DNA of 64,000 nt, taken from contig CAMUYI010000003.1 of assembly GCA_947164985.1 (NCBI GenBank), positions 105,378 to 169,377 of the forward strand. Reading direction: 5' to 3'. This document shows positions 35,636 to 44,578 of this stretch, one piece after another. Source of the stretch: an uncultured Bacteroidales bacterium. GTDB taxonomy: Bacteria; Bacteroidota; Bacteroidia; Bacteroidales; Paludibacteraceae. The notes below the pieces were generated by a model. The model was not told the DNA's origin. It ran no database searches and saw only the letters and a program-made list of their open reading frames with translations. The stretch's first letter is position 1. Every line of letters begins with the position of its first letter. A program made the translations under genes and the position numbers.

Positions 35636-36130
35636 TTAGAATCCTGAGTTAAGGCCTTTGATGATACCGGCTGCTTCGAGTGCTTTGCGCAGTTCATCCT
35701 TGCGCACGCTCACGATCTTACCAACCTTGTATTCTTTGCCTACTTTGACCACTTCCGTCGATCCTTCAATGATAGAAGCGTATTTCTGGTACTCACCGCC
35801 TTCAGCAAAGAAGCTGTCGAAATACTCTTTGTACTGGGTCTCAACACCCGGCATATTGGCCATCGGACGCTGGGAAACGCAACCTTGACCGCCGCCGTAA
35901 CCCTTGAAAATGACACCGTGTACAGCATTCTTGCGGCATTGGTTCTCTGCGATATTGGCTTTCTTGGAATAGCTCCATACCTTCACGAGATACGTGCCTT
36001 GAACCGCATTGCCGGCACATTCAATGTCATAACGGAACTGCTGGGTGTCTTTGTCTGCTTGTTTCTTTGCACCCGCCATCATCGGCGTGCAGAGTGCTAC
36101 AACGAGTAGCGAAAGAAGAAGTTTTCTCAT
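35636..36130 (-). CDS. Secreted protein of unknown function, first gene of the operon
   Basis: Protein of 164 aa, cleavable signal (about 1-20, MMAGAKKQ), paralogous to the next gene (see 35103-35594). No recognised domain. Order in the operon suggests that this group of five proteins forms one envelope complex. Confidence 0.72.
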   Translation of the reverse strand: MRKLLLSLLVVALCTPMMAGAKKQADKDTQQFRYDIECAGNAVQGTYLVKVWSYSKKANIAENQCRKNAVHGVIFKGYGGGQGCVSQRPMANMPGVETQYKEYFDSFFAEGGEYQKYASIIEGSTEVVKVGKEYKVGKIVSVRKDELRKALEAAGIIKGLNSGF

Positions 36131-36198
36131 ATGATAGTGTTTTAGATGTTTCAGTTTTAGTACAAAATTTGTTCTATTCGATTTAGGTTAAGAGCAGA

Positions 36199-36232
36199 AG
36201 AGCCCACGATCTCGCAAGACCGTGGACTCTTT
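36199..36232 (-). terminator. Hairpin terminator of the barrel protein gene
   Basis: AGAG-CCACG and CGTGG-CTCT pair around a short loop. It lies directly after the stop at 36236 and separates this gene from the operon. The T run is short. Confidence 0.75.
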
Positions 36233-36235
36233 GCA

Positions 36236-36751
36236 TTAAAATTTGTAGCGAACACCGAGTTGGAGACCATATAACCCCGGAATGTTAAATCCGAGTTGTC
36301 CGTTGTTAAAAATAGGGTCGTTACTAACTCCGAGAGACGGACGCCAATCTACCGAAAGTTGGAGCGGGAACCAGAAGTCATACTCGAGACCGACATGACC
36401 GGCTACACCGGCATACCACCATCCTAAAGCATTGCTGGCTAAAGGAATACCGTAACCACCGGAACCACCGACACCCATGTACCAATGCCATTCACCCTTT
36501 TCATTCCAAGGAAAGGCAGTGTTAAACGGATCGATCCAATCGTAGGTTACGTGACCACCGACAGCAAGGTGCGCCTTAGATTGGATAGGCAGAAAAACGT
36601 TTGCTGCTACATCCAACATATTGCTCTCGCCAAAACCGTGTTGATACGAGAACGAAGACCAGGCACCAATGTTTGCACCAATCGCACGAGGTTGTGCATA
36701 GGCCATTACACTTGCCATAGCAAGCAGAGCTACAAATAAAATCTTCTTCAT
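36236..36751 (-). CDS. Small outer-membrane beta-barrel protein
   Basis: Protein of 171 aa, signal peptide about 1-19 (MAYAQ). Alternating aromatic/glycine strands (AIGANIGAWSSFSYQ, LAVGGHVTYDWID, YAGVAGHVGLEYDFW, YGLQLGVRYKF) and a C-terminal F are typical of an eight-stranded OmpA/OmpW-like barrel. A good Shine-Dalgarno (aaaggag) precedes the start. Function unknown. Confidence 0.8.
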   Translation of the reverse strand: MKKILFVALLAMASVMAYAQPRAIGANIGAWSSFSYQHGFGESNMLDVAANVFLPIQSKAHLAVGGHVTYDWIDPFNTAFPWNEKGEWHWYMGVGGSGGYGIPLASNALGWWYAGVAGHVGLEYDFWFPLQLSVDWRPSLGVSNDPIFNNGQLGFNIPGLYGLQLGVRYKF

Positions 36752-36789
36752 AAATCAAACTCCTTTATTTTTTTTACCCTAAAAAAACA

Positions 36790-36826
36790 GTCGGGATACC
36801 GATATACCGTGATACCGGTATCCCTA
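36790..36826. repeat. gataccg/atataccg words
   Basis: Repeated ataccg words in an inverted arrangement (gggatacc to ggtatccc), between the barrel gene and the GGGtGRT gene. Confidence 0.6.
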
Positions 36827-36831
36827 AACAA

Positions 36832-37842
36832 TTACTTACTCAGCGCCAGCGCTACATTCACAGCGCAAGCAACGGTACATCCTACCATCGGGTTGTTACC
36901 GATACCGAGGAAGCCCATCATCTCTACGTGTGCCGGAACGGAGGACGAACCTGCGAACTGAGCGTCGCTGTGCATACGACCGAGGGTATCGGTCATACCG
37001 TACGAAGCAGGACCTGCTGCCATGTTATCCGGGTGCAAGGTACGACCTGTACCACCACCGGAAGCCACCGAGAAGTACGGTTTGCCGGCGAGGATACGCT
37101 CTTTCTTATACGTACCTGCTACCGGGTGTTGGAAGCGGGTCGGGTTGGTCGAGTTACCGGTGATGGAAACATCGACGTTCTCGTGCCAGAGGATAGCAAC
37201 GCCCTCACGAACATCGTCTGCACCGTAGCAGTTCACTTTTGCACGCGGACCGTCGCTGTACGCTTTCTTACGAACGATTTTCAGCTCGCCGGTAAAATAG
37301 TCGAACTCGGTCTGTACATAGGTGAAACCGTTGATACGGCTGATGATCATAGCAGCGTCCTTGCCCAGACCGTTGAGGATGCAACGAAGCGGGTTCTTAC
37401 GAACTTTGTTCGCCATCTCAGCAATCTTGATAGCGCCCTCAGCAGCTGCGAAACTCTCGTGACCTGCCAGGAAAGCAAAGCACTGGGTCTCCTCGCGGAG
37501 CAGACGAGCTGCCAAGTTACCGTGACCGATACCTACCTTACGGTCGTCAGCTACGGAACCCGGGATACAGAATGCCTGCAAACCGATACCGATAGCCTCG
37601 GCAGCGTCAGCGGCGTTCTTGCAGCCTTTCTTCAGCGCGATAGCGGTGCCTACTACGTAAGCCCATTTCGCGTTCTCAAAACAAATACGTTGGGTCTCCT
37701 CGCATGTCATATAAGGATCGAGGCCGTATTGCTCGCAAATCTGGTTGGCCTCCTCGATGGAAGCGATACCGTTAGCGTTCAGAGCGGCGAGAATCTGTTT
37801 CTCGCGGCGGTCTTGCGACTCAAATTTTACTTCACGAATCAT
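36832..37842 (-). CDS. GGGtGRT protein
   Basis: Protein of 336 aa named for the motif SGGGTGRTLHPDN (about 265-277). Conserved in many anaerobic Bacteroidetes and Firmicutes, always, as far as I recall, beside a NifU/IscU-like scaffold gene. The protein is cysteine-rich in its middle (QRICFENAKW, IGLQAFCIPGS, TVACAVNV). No reaction is established. 12 bp from its partner. Possibly an iron-sulfur or metal handling protein, from context only. Confidence 0.88.
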   Translation of the reverse strand: MIREVKFESQDRREKQILAALNANGIASIEEANQICEQYGLDPYMTCEETQRICFENAKWAYVVGTAIALKKGCKNAADAAEAIGIGLQAFCIPGSVADDRKVGIGHGNLAARLLREETQCFAFLAGHESFAAAEGAIKIAEMANKVRKNPLRCILNGLGKDAAMIISRINGFTYVQTEFDYFTGELKIVRKKAYSDGPRAKVNCYGADDVREGVAILWHENVDVSITGNSTNPTRFQHPVAGTYKKERILAGKPYFSVASGGGTGRTLHPDNMAAGPASYGMTDTLGRMHSDAQFAGSSSVPAHVEMMGFLGIGNNPMVGCTVACAVNVALALSK

Positions 37843-37854
37843 AGTGTCTCCTCC

Positions 37855-38556
37855 TTAGTTTTTGCGTGGATCAATCGATTTAACTGCACCTTGCTCTTTG
37901 GTCGTGCGGCCGTAAGTACCGGTTACGCTCTTCAGCGCTTCGTCTGCCGGAACACCTTTCTTCACAGCGTCCATGAACTTGCCCATGTGAACGTACTCGT
38001 ATCCGCAAACCTCATTGTCCTCATCGAGGAACTCCTTGGTGATGTAACCTTCGGTTAACTGCAGGTAACGAACGCCTTTAGCCTTGGTCGAATACAGCGT
38101 ACCGCACTGGCTAACGAGTCCCTTACCGAGGTCTTCCAGACCTGCACCGATAGCCAGACCGCCCTCCGAGAACGCACTCTGCGTACGTCCGTAAACGATC
38201 TGCAGGAACAACTCACGCATAGCGGTGTTGATAGCGTCGCAAACGAGGTCGGTGTTCAGCGCCTCAAGGATCGTCTTGCCCGGCAGAATCTCAGCAGCCA
38301 TAGCAGCCGAGTGAGTCATACCCGAGCAACCGATGGTCTCTACGAGCGCCTCCTCGATAATACCGTCTTTTACATTCAAGCTGAGTTTGCAGCAACCTTG
38401 TTGCGGTGCACACCAGCCAATACCGTGCGTCATACCCGAGATGTCCTTGATCTCAGTAGCCTTCACCCATTTGCCCTCTTCGGGAATAGGCGCCGGTCCG
38501 TGCTTCGGACCTTTAGCTACTACGCACATTTCTTGTACTTCTTTCGAATAAATCAT
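37855..38556 (-). CDS. Iron-sulfur cluster assembly scaffold-like protein (NifU/IscU N-terminal type)
   Basis: Protein of 233 aa. IscU-like core at about 25-150: CAPQQGCCKLSLNVKDGIIEEALVETIGCSGMTHSAAMAAEIL carries the cysteine pair and the GCSG motif expected for a scaffold. The C-terminal 80 residues are specific to this subgroup. Forms a fixed pair with the GGGtGRT protein downstream. Cluster assembly is known for the family; a role here is inferred. Confidence 0.85.
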   Translation of the reverse strand: MIYSKEVQEMCVVAKGPKHGPAPIPEEGKWVKATEIKDISGMTHGIGWCAPQQGCCKLSLNVKDGIIEEALVETIGCSGMTHSAAMAAEILPGKTILEALNTDLVCDAINTAMRELFLQIVYGRTQSAFSEGGLAIGAGLEDLGKGLVSQCGTLYSTKAKGVRYLQLTEGYITKEFLDEDNEVCGYEYVHMGKFMDAVKKGVPADEALKSVTGTYGRTTKEQGAVKSIDPRKN

Positions 38557-38598
38557 GTGTTTTGAAATTTGTTATTTATAGTTTGTTCATTTAATTAG

Positions 38599-39801
38599 TT
38601 ATTGGCTTAACTTATCCACCAAGTCGGTAGCGAACTTGAGACTCATGATATCCATGGTCGGATTGCCGCCGTTGTTGCCTCCCATGATCACAGTCGGCAG
38701 TTGCAGTTTGGATACCGCTTGCGCTACGCCCACCTTGGTCTTATAGTCCCATTCGGCGCGTTCCTGCGGCGTCAGACCTGCTGCCACTTTGGCACGGTTG
38801 GCTGCGGCTTCGGCTTCGCCCTCGGCGATAATACGCTTCTTTACCTCGTTGGCTTTGAGTGCCTCCAGACGAGCTACCTCATATTCCTGCTCGGCTTTCG
38901 TCACCTCCACAGCTTTCACTTTCTCTTGCTCCCACTTGGCTTTGGCGGCTTGTGCTTTACCTTCTTCCTCAGCGCGAATGGCCTCTTGTTGTGCCGCAAG
39001 CGATTTGGCTTTGGAGGTCTGTACCAACATGTTCGCCTCCTGTTGCTGCTCGATCTGTTTCTTCACGCGGTCTTCGTAGTCGATTTTGGAGACAGACACC
39101 TGTCCAATCTCGATGCCATAGTAGTCAAACGGCGATTTCTCCGAACGGCGGTAACCGCCTGCAGCGGTGGAATCCGCGATCAGCACGGCAAATTTCTGCT
39201 GCTTCTTCTCGCCGGTAATCGGGTCAATGACTTCGGAGATCTTGACAGCAGTTGTGTAAACGCCGTTGTTCAGCTGGTCGGTGATATATTCGATGAGGTT
39301 GTTCTTCTTCTCCGATACACTTTCGTAGGCGGACATGAGCGGTCCCGAGGCATACACTACCTTCACTACCGTCGGACGAACAAGGTCGTTCATCAGGCGG
39401 TCCATGCCGTTGTAATCGGTCTGGATACGGAGCATATGTTCGCGGTCGGTAGGCAGTTTGACACGGAGCGAACCGAATATCTCACCGTTCGAAGCATCGT
39501 TGAAGATGACAGGGATCGGTTCGCCGTTGTTCTGCGCGCCGAACCAGAGTTGCTCGGTCTTGTGGTACTTGGTCGTATGCCCTAATTTCTGCGCATACAT
39601 ACCCGGCTGGCTCCATACGTACATGGTACCGGTGATAGGTACTTGGTTTACCACGATGTCTTCATTCTTCACATCCTCCACGAGGGAACCGATGCAGCAA
39701 AGGAAGACGAGGACTAAAATTCCGATGACGGAAGCTACGACAATTTTTTTGACCGGGAGTTTTTTCTCCGAGGAAAGGTTTTCTATAGCCATTTTTTTCA
39801 T
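38599..39801 (-). CDS. SPFH/Band 7-domain membrane protein
   Basis: Protein of 400 aa with one N-terminal membrane helix (about 19-42, IVVASVIGILVLVFLCCIGSL), an SPFH domain (about 50-240) and a long charged coiled coil (about 245-345, rich in E, A and K). A glycine/asparagine-rich end (VIMGGNNGGNP) precedes a short tail. Stomatin/prohibitin-like proteins form rings that organise membranes or guard proteases. Start at 39801 or 39792 (MAIENL). It is probably co-transcribed with the 54-aa gene upstream. Confidence 0.88.
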   Translation of the reverse strand: MKKMAIENLSSEKKLPVKKIVVASVIGILVLVFLCCIGSLVEDVKNEDIVVNQVPITGTMYVWSQPGMYAQKLGHTTKYHKTEQLWFGAQNNGEPIPVIFNDASNGEIFGSLRVKLPTDREHMLRIQTDYNGMDRLMNDLVRPTVVKVVYASGPLMSAYESVSEKKNNLIEYITDQLNNGVYTTAVKISEVIDPITGEKKQQKFAVLIADSTAAGGYRRSEKSPFDYYGIEIGQVSVSKIDYEDRVKKQIEQQQEANMLVQTSKAKSLAAQQEAIRAEEEGKAQAAKAKWEQEKVKAVEVTKAEQEYEVARLEALKANEVKKRIIAEGEAEAAANRAKVAAGLTPQERAEWDYKTKVGVAQAVSKLQLPTVIMGGNNGGNPTMDIMSLKFATDLVDKLSQ

Positions 39802-39835
39802 GATTTGTGTTCGTTAGTAACTGATCTTGTATCGA

Positions 39836-40000
39836 CTATATGTTCCTAAACCATATAGTCCATCCATAGAACGGAATGAGCGTTTTCTTGAAATCTACGT
39901 TTTTACCAAACAGGTTCGTGAACAGATGTGTGATCACGGTGGCATAGTAGATTGCCAAAATGATCACCAACGCCCATACTATCAATGCTACAAATCTCAT
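39836..40000 (-). CDS. 54-aa small membrane protein
   Basis: ATG at 39998-40000 gives 54 residues. One hydrophobic helix (FVALIVWALVIILAIYYATVI) and a basic/aromatic tail (KKTLIPFYGWTIWFRNI). The longer frame upstream to 40057 lies over the promoter. It precedes the SPFH gene by about 35 bp and may anchor or regulate it. I know no family. Confidence 0.7.
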   Translation of the reverse strand: MRFVALIVWALVIILAIYYATVITHLFTNLFGKNVDFKKTLIPFYGWTIWFRNI

Positions 40001-40026
40001 ATTTCGTGTCCTATTAAAAAGCGCTG

Positions 40027-40034
40027 CAAAATTA
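40027..40034 (-). promoter_or_regulatory. Promoter -7 TAATTTTG on minus
   Basis: Preceded by TTGTGTATGTCA and a T tract. 27 bp from the start of the 54-aa gene. Confidence 0.75.
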
Positions 40035-40103
40035 CACAAAAAAAATGACATACACAAGAGTGTATGCCACTTTTCTGCAATTTTTCTTTATTTTTTGTAA
40101 AAT

Positions 40104-43100
40104 TCATCTCACCTTATGCCCTGTTACCATATAGGTCTTGTCTCCGATGAGGATGTAAACATTCCCATTTCGGATGAGTTTTTGAGCCTTATTGCCGGGT
40201 ACGGACACTTCATACGGAGTGTTAGACGGCTCGTTGGCCTCATAAACAGCTTGAATGTTTATTCCGTTCACCAGGTCGCCTGCCACTATTTGCCATTTGA
40301 GGAAAGTAAAGCCTTCTATTTCAGGTGCGTCCGGTAGGTGTAGTGTCACAGCTTCAGCGTCCAACTGCAAGCCTGTTTGATCAAGATAGACTACATCGTA
40401 AATACTGTCTTTCGGCTCAACCGTCTCTTCAATCGGCAGGATGTTTAAGAACTCTTTCCATACCTCTGCAGCTTGGTAGGCGGCAACACTTTCGGCAGGA
40501 ACATATACGGGAATGGATCTATTTGTCAAAACAGCGACTCCAATATCTTCAAAGAAACACGAGAATGTAGTTGAATCACAGGTTGGTGGTGTTACCGCAT
40601 AACAAGTCATTTTCTGTAAGAAAGGCATTCCTAATGCTGAAACACCGCATCGCTCTACACTGCTTGGAATAGTTATTTCTGTCACGCCAATACATTCCTC
40701 AGATGCGACACAATTGAAGGCATATGCCGCAACAGAGACAATACCTTCCGGAATGGAATATGCCCCGCAATAGTTTCTTGGCATAAAGGCAAAGATAGTG
40801 GCATTATAAACAGGTTCAGTCAGACTTTCGCATCCCACAAATGCCTTATGACCAATCGCATGCACGCTGTTGGGTACATTGACAGACTGCAGGTTTACGC
40901 AGTTGTAGAATGCTTCCGGAGCAATCGCGGACAGTCTGTCTGGCAAAATGACCGTACGAATGCGCGATAAATACTGGCGCCATCCCAAATTAACCTCGCC
41001 GCTCCACATCGCCCCCGTTCCGCTGATGGTCAGCACACTGTCACATGTGAGTGTCCATGTGAGGTTGTTGCCGCATGTGCCGGAAGCGATAAGACAGGGT
41101 TCGGGTGTGAGAGGTAAGATAATATTCATGCTGGTATCCCTGATGGCGCACTCGGTTTCGACGATATATCGCATGTGTATTTCAGTAGCTGTTTGTGACA
41201 CAACGTAAGGCATATCCATCCAAACATCCCCCTCCAGCACTTGCCACTTAATGTTCGTTACCCTCGCAGTCAAGTCCGTAGCATCGGCAGCGAACTGCTG
41301 CTTGAGCGCATAAATAGTAAAAGTCGTATCAATAGGTTGTCCGTTGGCTACAACAGGTAGTAGAGAAATCTCATCCTGTGAGTAGAGTGCAGGCTGAAGC
41401 ATAGAATAATATATTGTTATTGTATCCACCATGCGTGGTAGACCGAGGGTGTCAAGCACGATGGAAGTCAACGTATCCGGATTGTAATATGGACCCGGCG
41501 GACAGATTGTATCGTTTCGGAAGACATACTTATATTCCTCAATCGGGAAGATATATTCGATGCGCATGATAGTATAACACTCTTCGCTCTTGACTACGAG
41601 CAGCAGTGTGTCCATGTATTCGTTCTTGGAGTAATACTTGGACAAATCCAACGGAGCCTCTTTCTTGGAATCAAGATCCCCGTTAGCCTTGTAAACCGGT
41701 TTTGCCCAATAGGCGGTATCAATTCTAACAATCAAATCCACCGAATTACCGAGGTTGCGGTAGTATTCCGTCAGAGCGGCGTTCGACTCAGTCACTTGCA
41801 GCGGCAATCCTTGAACGAGCAGCGGAGCCGCACCTATTCCACGCATTTCTTCGGCAGAAAGAGGTTCCGGCATGACGAGCGGATGGATGTAGAACGTAAT
41901 GATAGAGTCTTTCATTTGCAAACCATCACGGAATTCGACGGTGTCAATCCAAGTCATAGAGTGCTCAACCGGACCGATGGTCTTCCAATTATAGGTAGTC
42001 TCATCTACGAACGTCTCACCATAACAAACATATGCAACAATCGTATCTCGTATGGTATCACGTGGCATATCGGGAATAAGTTCCGCATGAATGGAAATAT
42101 TTTGATCCGATGTAACATTATATATCATCAATGGCCACACAAATCGTTCCAAGAAATCACGATCAATATCGAAAGAGTCGCTCCCAAAAGGCTCCAGCAC
42201 ATATGATTTCTGGAAAATACGCTCTTCTTCTCTGCAATCAAAATATACATCCGCATTCACATTGGCAGTCCCATTTCCTGTGTTAATGAATTTGATACGC
42301 AGGTCGCATGTATCCGGAATGATAGGATTGAATGTCCCGTCGTACGTGTTTAACGCATACCAGCGATTCAAATCCGCTGATTGCTCAACAGGTTCCCAAT
42401 TAAGGAAAATGGACTCATAACACGATTCGCCGGGAACATAGCTATAATATGTATGCTCAATACGGCAACTCGTAGAACTGGTACAGGAGAATAACAAGTC
42501 TGGCCAGCCTAATGCTGCAAGTTGGTCGTTATATAAAAGAACGCTTTCCCCACTGGCTGGGTCTATGGTGAACGTCGTGTCATAGAAAGCAGGTGAGTTA
42601 CAATCGGTCTTAAAGTTGAGAGAAATGGTGTTCGAGATGTCATTGTCGTAGTAATCTTCGTCTATGTTTAAAAAACTAATGGACAAATAATACTCCATTA
42701 CCTCATTCTCATCCCGATCAGGTGCTTTTATATCGTACCATTTTGTTCCTGCTTCTTGGAAACCGCCGCCATGTTTTGACTCTTCGCAAGAATCACCGCC
42801 TGGGAAGACCAACTGCCAATTTAATTGCACATTCCCCATCGAAGAAACTGTGAAATAAAGGTGGGTAAGATGCATTCTCACAAGCATATTTGCGTCCATG
42901 TTCGGCGATGTATATACCCCATGTGGTGCCAAAGTAAGTGAAACGCTGTCCATTTGCCCCGCAATCGTCATTTTATATATTACGTCCACCGACTCGGTGT
43001 TAGATAGATTGGTTATATGGAAATGCAGTGAGTCTGCGCCTTCGTACAGGGGAACCAGGTCCATATAATACCATCTGGTACCACTATAATGCATTGTTCC

Positions 43101-43217
43101 GTTGTCCCAATCATAATCAATCGCGTTGGCCATATTAGAACCGTCATTGCGGCCGATGGCCAAAAGACTCATGGTGGTTATGAGTGCAAGCAGTAGAGTA
43201 AAGATTTTTTGTTTCAT
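40104..43217 (-). CDS. Large surface protein with leucine-rich repeats and sorting-type tail
   Basis: Protein of 1037 aa, signal peptide about 1-21. The first 680 residues are beta-rich with no motif I can name, apart from repeated DTI/DTV-type strands. About 690-910 carries a BspA-like leucine-rich repeat region: ISGTGAMWSGEV, then units ending in IAPEAFYNCVNLQSVNVPNSV and IGHKAFVGCESL. About 925-990 resembles a degenerate InlB B-repeat (VVYLDQTGLQLDAEAV..GFTFLKWQ). The last 30 residues (KLIRNGNVYILIGDKTYMVTGHKVR in part) resemble the tail of the protein at 10960-11655. Likely cell-surface adhesin-like protein; no enzymatic motif. Confidence 0.85.
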   Translation of the reverse strand: MKQKIFTLLLALITTMSLLAIGRNDGSNMANAIDYDWDNGTMHYSGTRWYYMDLVPLYEGADSLHFHITNLSNTESVDVIYKMTIAGQMDSVSLTLAPHGVYTSPNMDANMLVRMHLTHLYFTVSSMGNVQLNWQLVFPGGDSCEESKHGGGFQEAGTKWYDIKAPDRDENEVMEYYLSISFLNIDEDYYDNDISNTISLNFKTDCNSPAFYDTTFTIDPASGESVLLYNDQLAALGWPDLLFSCTSSTSCRIEHTYYSYVPGESCYESIFLNWEPVEQSADLNRWYALNTYDGTFNPIIPDTCDLRIKFINTGNGTANVNADVYFDCREEERIFQKSYVLEPFGSDSFDIDRDFLERFVWPLMIYNVTSDQNISIHAELIPDMPRDTIRDTIVAYVCYGETFVDETTYNWKTIGPVEHSMTWIDTVEFRDGLQMKDSIITFYIHPLVMPEPLSAEEMRGIGAAPLLVQGLPLQVTESNAALTEYYRNLGNSVDLIVRIDTAYWAKPVYKANGDLDSKKEAPLDLSKYYSKNEYMDTLLLVVKSEECYTIMRIEYIFPIEEYKYVFRNDTICPPGPYYNPDTLTSIVLDTLGLPRMVDTITIYYSMLQPALYSQDEISLLPVVANGQPIDTTFTIYALKQQFAADATDLTARVTNIKWQVLEGDVWMDMPYVVSQTATEIHMRYIVETECAIRDTSMNIILPLTPEPCLIASGTCGNNLTWTLTCDSVLTISGTGAMWSGEVNLGWRQYLSRIRTVILPDRLSAIAPEAFYNCVNLQSVNVPNSVHAIGHKAFVGCESLTEPVYNATIFAFMPRNYCGAYSIPEGIVSVAAYAFNCVASEECIGVTEITIPSSVERCGVSALGMPFLQKMTCYAVTPPTCDSTTFSCFFEDIGVAVLTNRSIPVYVPAESVAAYQAAEVWKEFLNILPIEETVEPKDSIYDVVYLDQTGLQLDAEAVTLHLPDAPEIEGFTFLKWQIVAGDLVNGINIQAVYEANEPSNTPYEVSVPGNKAQKLIRNGNVYILIGDKTYMVTGHKVR

Positions 43218-43314
43218 AAACTGGATTATTATATACTGTTAATTTTGTAATTAAGCCAATAAATAGCAAATACGAATACTTTAATATATCCTTTTGCTTA
43301 GCGATTAAGCGCTG

Positions 43315-43322
43315 CAAAATTA
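43315..43322 (-). promoter_or_regulatory. Promoter -7 TAATTTTG on minus for the 1037-aa gene
   Basis: TTGCATATTTCA at the -33 region (43334-43346, minus). Leader about 90 nt. Confidence 0.75.
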
Positions 43323-43459
43323 CTACAAATTTTTGAAATATGCAAGATTTTTAGCAAAAAAATAATCGATTTGCTTGCAAAGAGAAGATTTCTTGGAATA
43401 GTCTAAGCTTGCTTAAGCGTGATTTTTTTGCTTATTTTCCACCTTCTCTCCAGCCTCTC

Positions 43460-43516
43460 CCAATGGATGCTCAATGGATGCTGAAAGGGTGCTCAATAGA
43501 TGCTCATTGGTTGCTT
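43460..43516. repeat. caatggatgct array
   Basis: Three to four words caatggatgct, tcaatagatgct and tcattggttgct. Part of the 550-bp gap 43218-43771, which holds a promoter at 43315, this array and a GGCGGA/TCCGCC hairpin (43729-43745) but no gene. Confidence 0.7.
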
Positions 43517-43728
43517 CATCTATTGTCACCCTTTCTTCTTCCCAATATCATTGCTATGATTTTGGACTATGATTTTGGACTTTTCTACAATCTCCTTAAA
43601 TCTGCTGCAAAGATACAACTTTTTTTTGAATTATCCAAATTTTTGTCCCTCAAAAAAGTAACATTTTTGCATTTTTTAATATAGTTAGTCCATTAGTCCG
43701 ACATCTCATGCCGATGTATGTCCATTTC

Positions 43729-43745
43729 GGCGGATTGTATCCGCC
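43729..43745 (-). terminator. Hairpin after the lipoprotein at 43772
   Basis: GGCGGA and TCCGCC with a five-base loop. No clear T tail on minus, so termination is uncertain. Confidence 0.5.
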
Positions 43746-43771
43746 AATTTTGGCAGATTTTAGATAGTAGA

Positions 43772-44236
43772 TTATTCCTTTGTAGCAACCAAGGTTATGG
43801 AGCCGGAAATAGTACCACTTTTGCCTTGACTATTTGCAATTCCATTAACATTAGCTAAGCAGGTTACCGTATTTCCGTTTTTGATTGCCGGCTGGTAATT
43901 GAAAGTAATTTGCATGGAAACGCCATTACTATTTTCGTTGATCGTAGTCGGATTTAATATCAATGTGTTACCGGAAACAGAACCATCCACATCAGCAACT
44001 ATGTCACCTGTCAGTTTTATTTGATTTCCTGTTCCTACTTTTTCACAGTAAATTGTTCCTTTCCCCTCCATTGGAATGGTTCCTGAAGCTGTGCCATCAA
44101 AATATAAGGTGGCACTTCCTGTTTGAGTGAAGGAATATTCTCCTACAAACGTGTCGCGAGGATCAACCTCTTGATTGCAAGAAGCGAACACTAAACCGAT
44201 AAATGCCATCAATACAAAGCAAATATTCTTTTTCAT
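43772..44236 (-). CDS. Small lipoprotein of unknown function
   Basis: Protein of 154 aa from the start at 44236 (MKKNICFVLMAF). Lipobox VFASC (cysteine about 20). The mature part is beta-rich: VGEYSFTQTGSATLYF, GKGTIYCEKVGTGNQIKLTG, GKSGTISGSITLVATKE. It recalls lipocalin-like lipoproteins of the phylum. It is preceded by a leader-RNA-like region (44313-44539). Confidence 0.78.
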   Translation of the reverse strand: MKKNICFVLMAFIGLVFASCNQEVDPRDTFVGEYSFTQTGSATLYFDGTASGTIPMEGKGTIYCEKVGTGNQIKLTGDIVADVDGSVSGNTLILNPTTINENSNGVSMQITFNYQPAIKNGNTVTCLANVNGIANSQGKSGTISGSITLVATKE

Positions 44237-44312
44237 TTCTTTTGTTTGGCAGTTATATCCCATCGCCTCGTCGGTTTTAATTAGTATTAGTTTTGTTAGT
44301 TATACAATTATA

Positions 44313-44539
44313 AACAAAAAAACGTGAACCACTTTATTTTGTCGTGCGGTCGTGAGAGATACCGGAATACCAAATAAAGTCGTCCACGCAAAGCGTAGAC
44401 GTTTGTATTCTCTTCGGTATTCTTGTCTTGGAAATTTCTCACGTTTCACGACATTCCGAAAAATAGCAAACGCTTATTTTATCATGTAGCGCACACTTGC
44501 GCTTGTCCTTCTGTTTTACGTCGGCAAGCGACGATTCAT
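44313..44539 (-). ncRNA. Leader-RNA family member C with possible attenuator
   Basis: Read on minus: 5' hairpin CGTCG-cttgc-CGACG followed by TAAAA (identical to the leader at 57.57 kb), then AAGCGCAA..GTGCGC, then a three-tier inverted repeat between 44341 and 44452 (GTCGTG/CACGAC, GTGAGA/TCTCAC, GAATACC/GGTATTC). AAACGTGA (44439-44446) can pair instead with TCACGTTT (44320-44327), ahead of seven T at 44313-44319. No promoter was seen immediately upstream. Confidence 0.55.
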
Positions 44540-44578
44540 TTTTTTACACTCTATTGAATATAGCGGTGACTTACTTTT

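Noticed and set aside
36928..38058. 376-aa open frame antisense to the GGGtGRT and NifU-like genes
   Set aside because: Crosses two real genes and their gap on the other strand; no motif or promoter.
43409..43684. 91-aa open frame on plus in the gap after the 1037-aa gene
   Set aside because: It runs through the caatggatgct array and AT-rich DNA, has no ribosome site or promoter and no protein-like composition.
44341..44452. Integron attC site
   Set aside because: The ends lack the RYYYAAC and GTTRRRY boxes, and no integrase gene is in the window.
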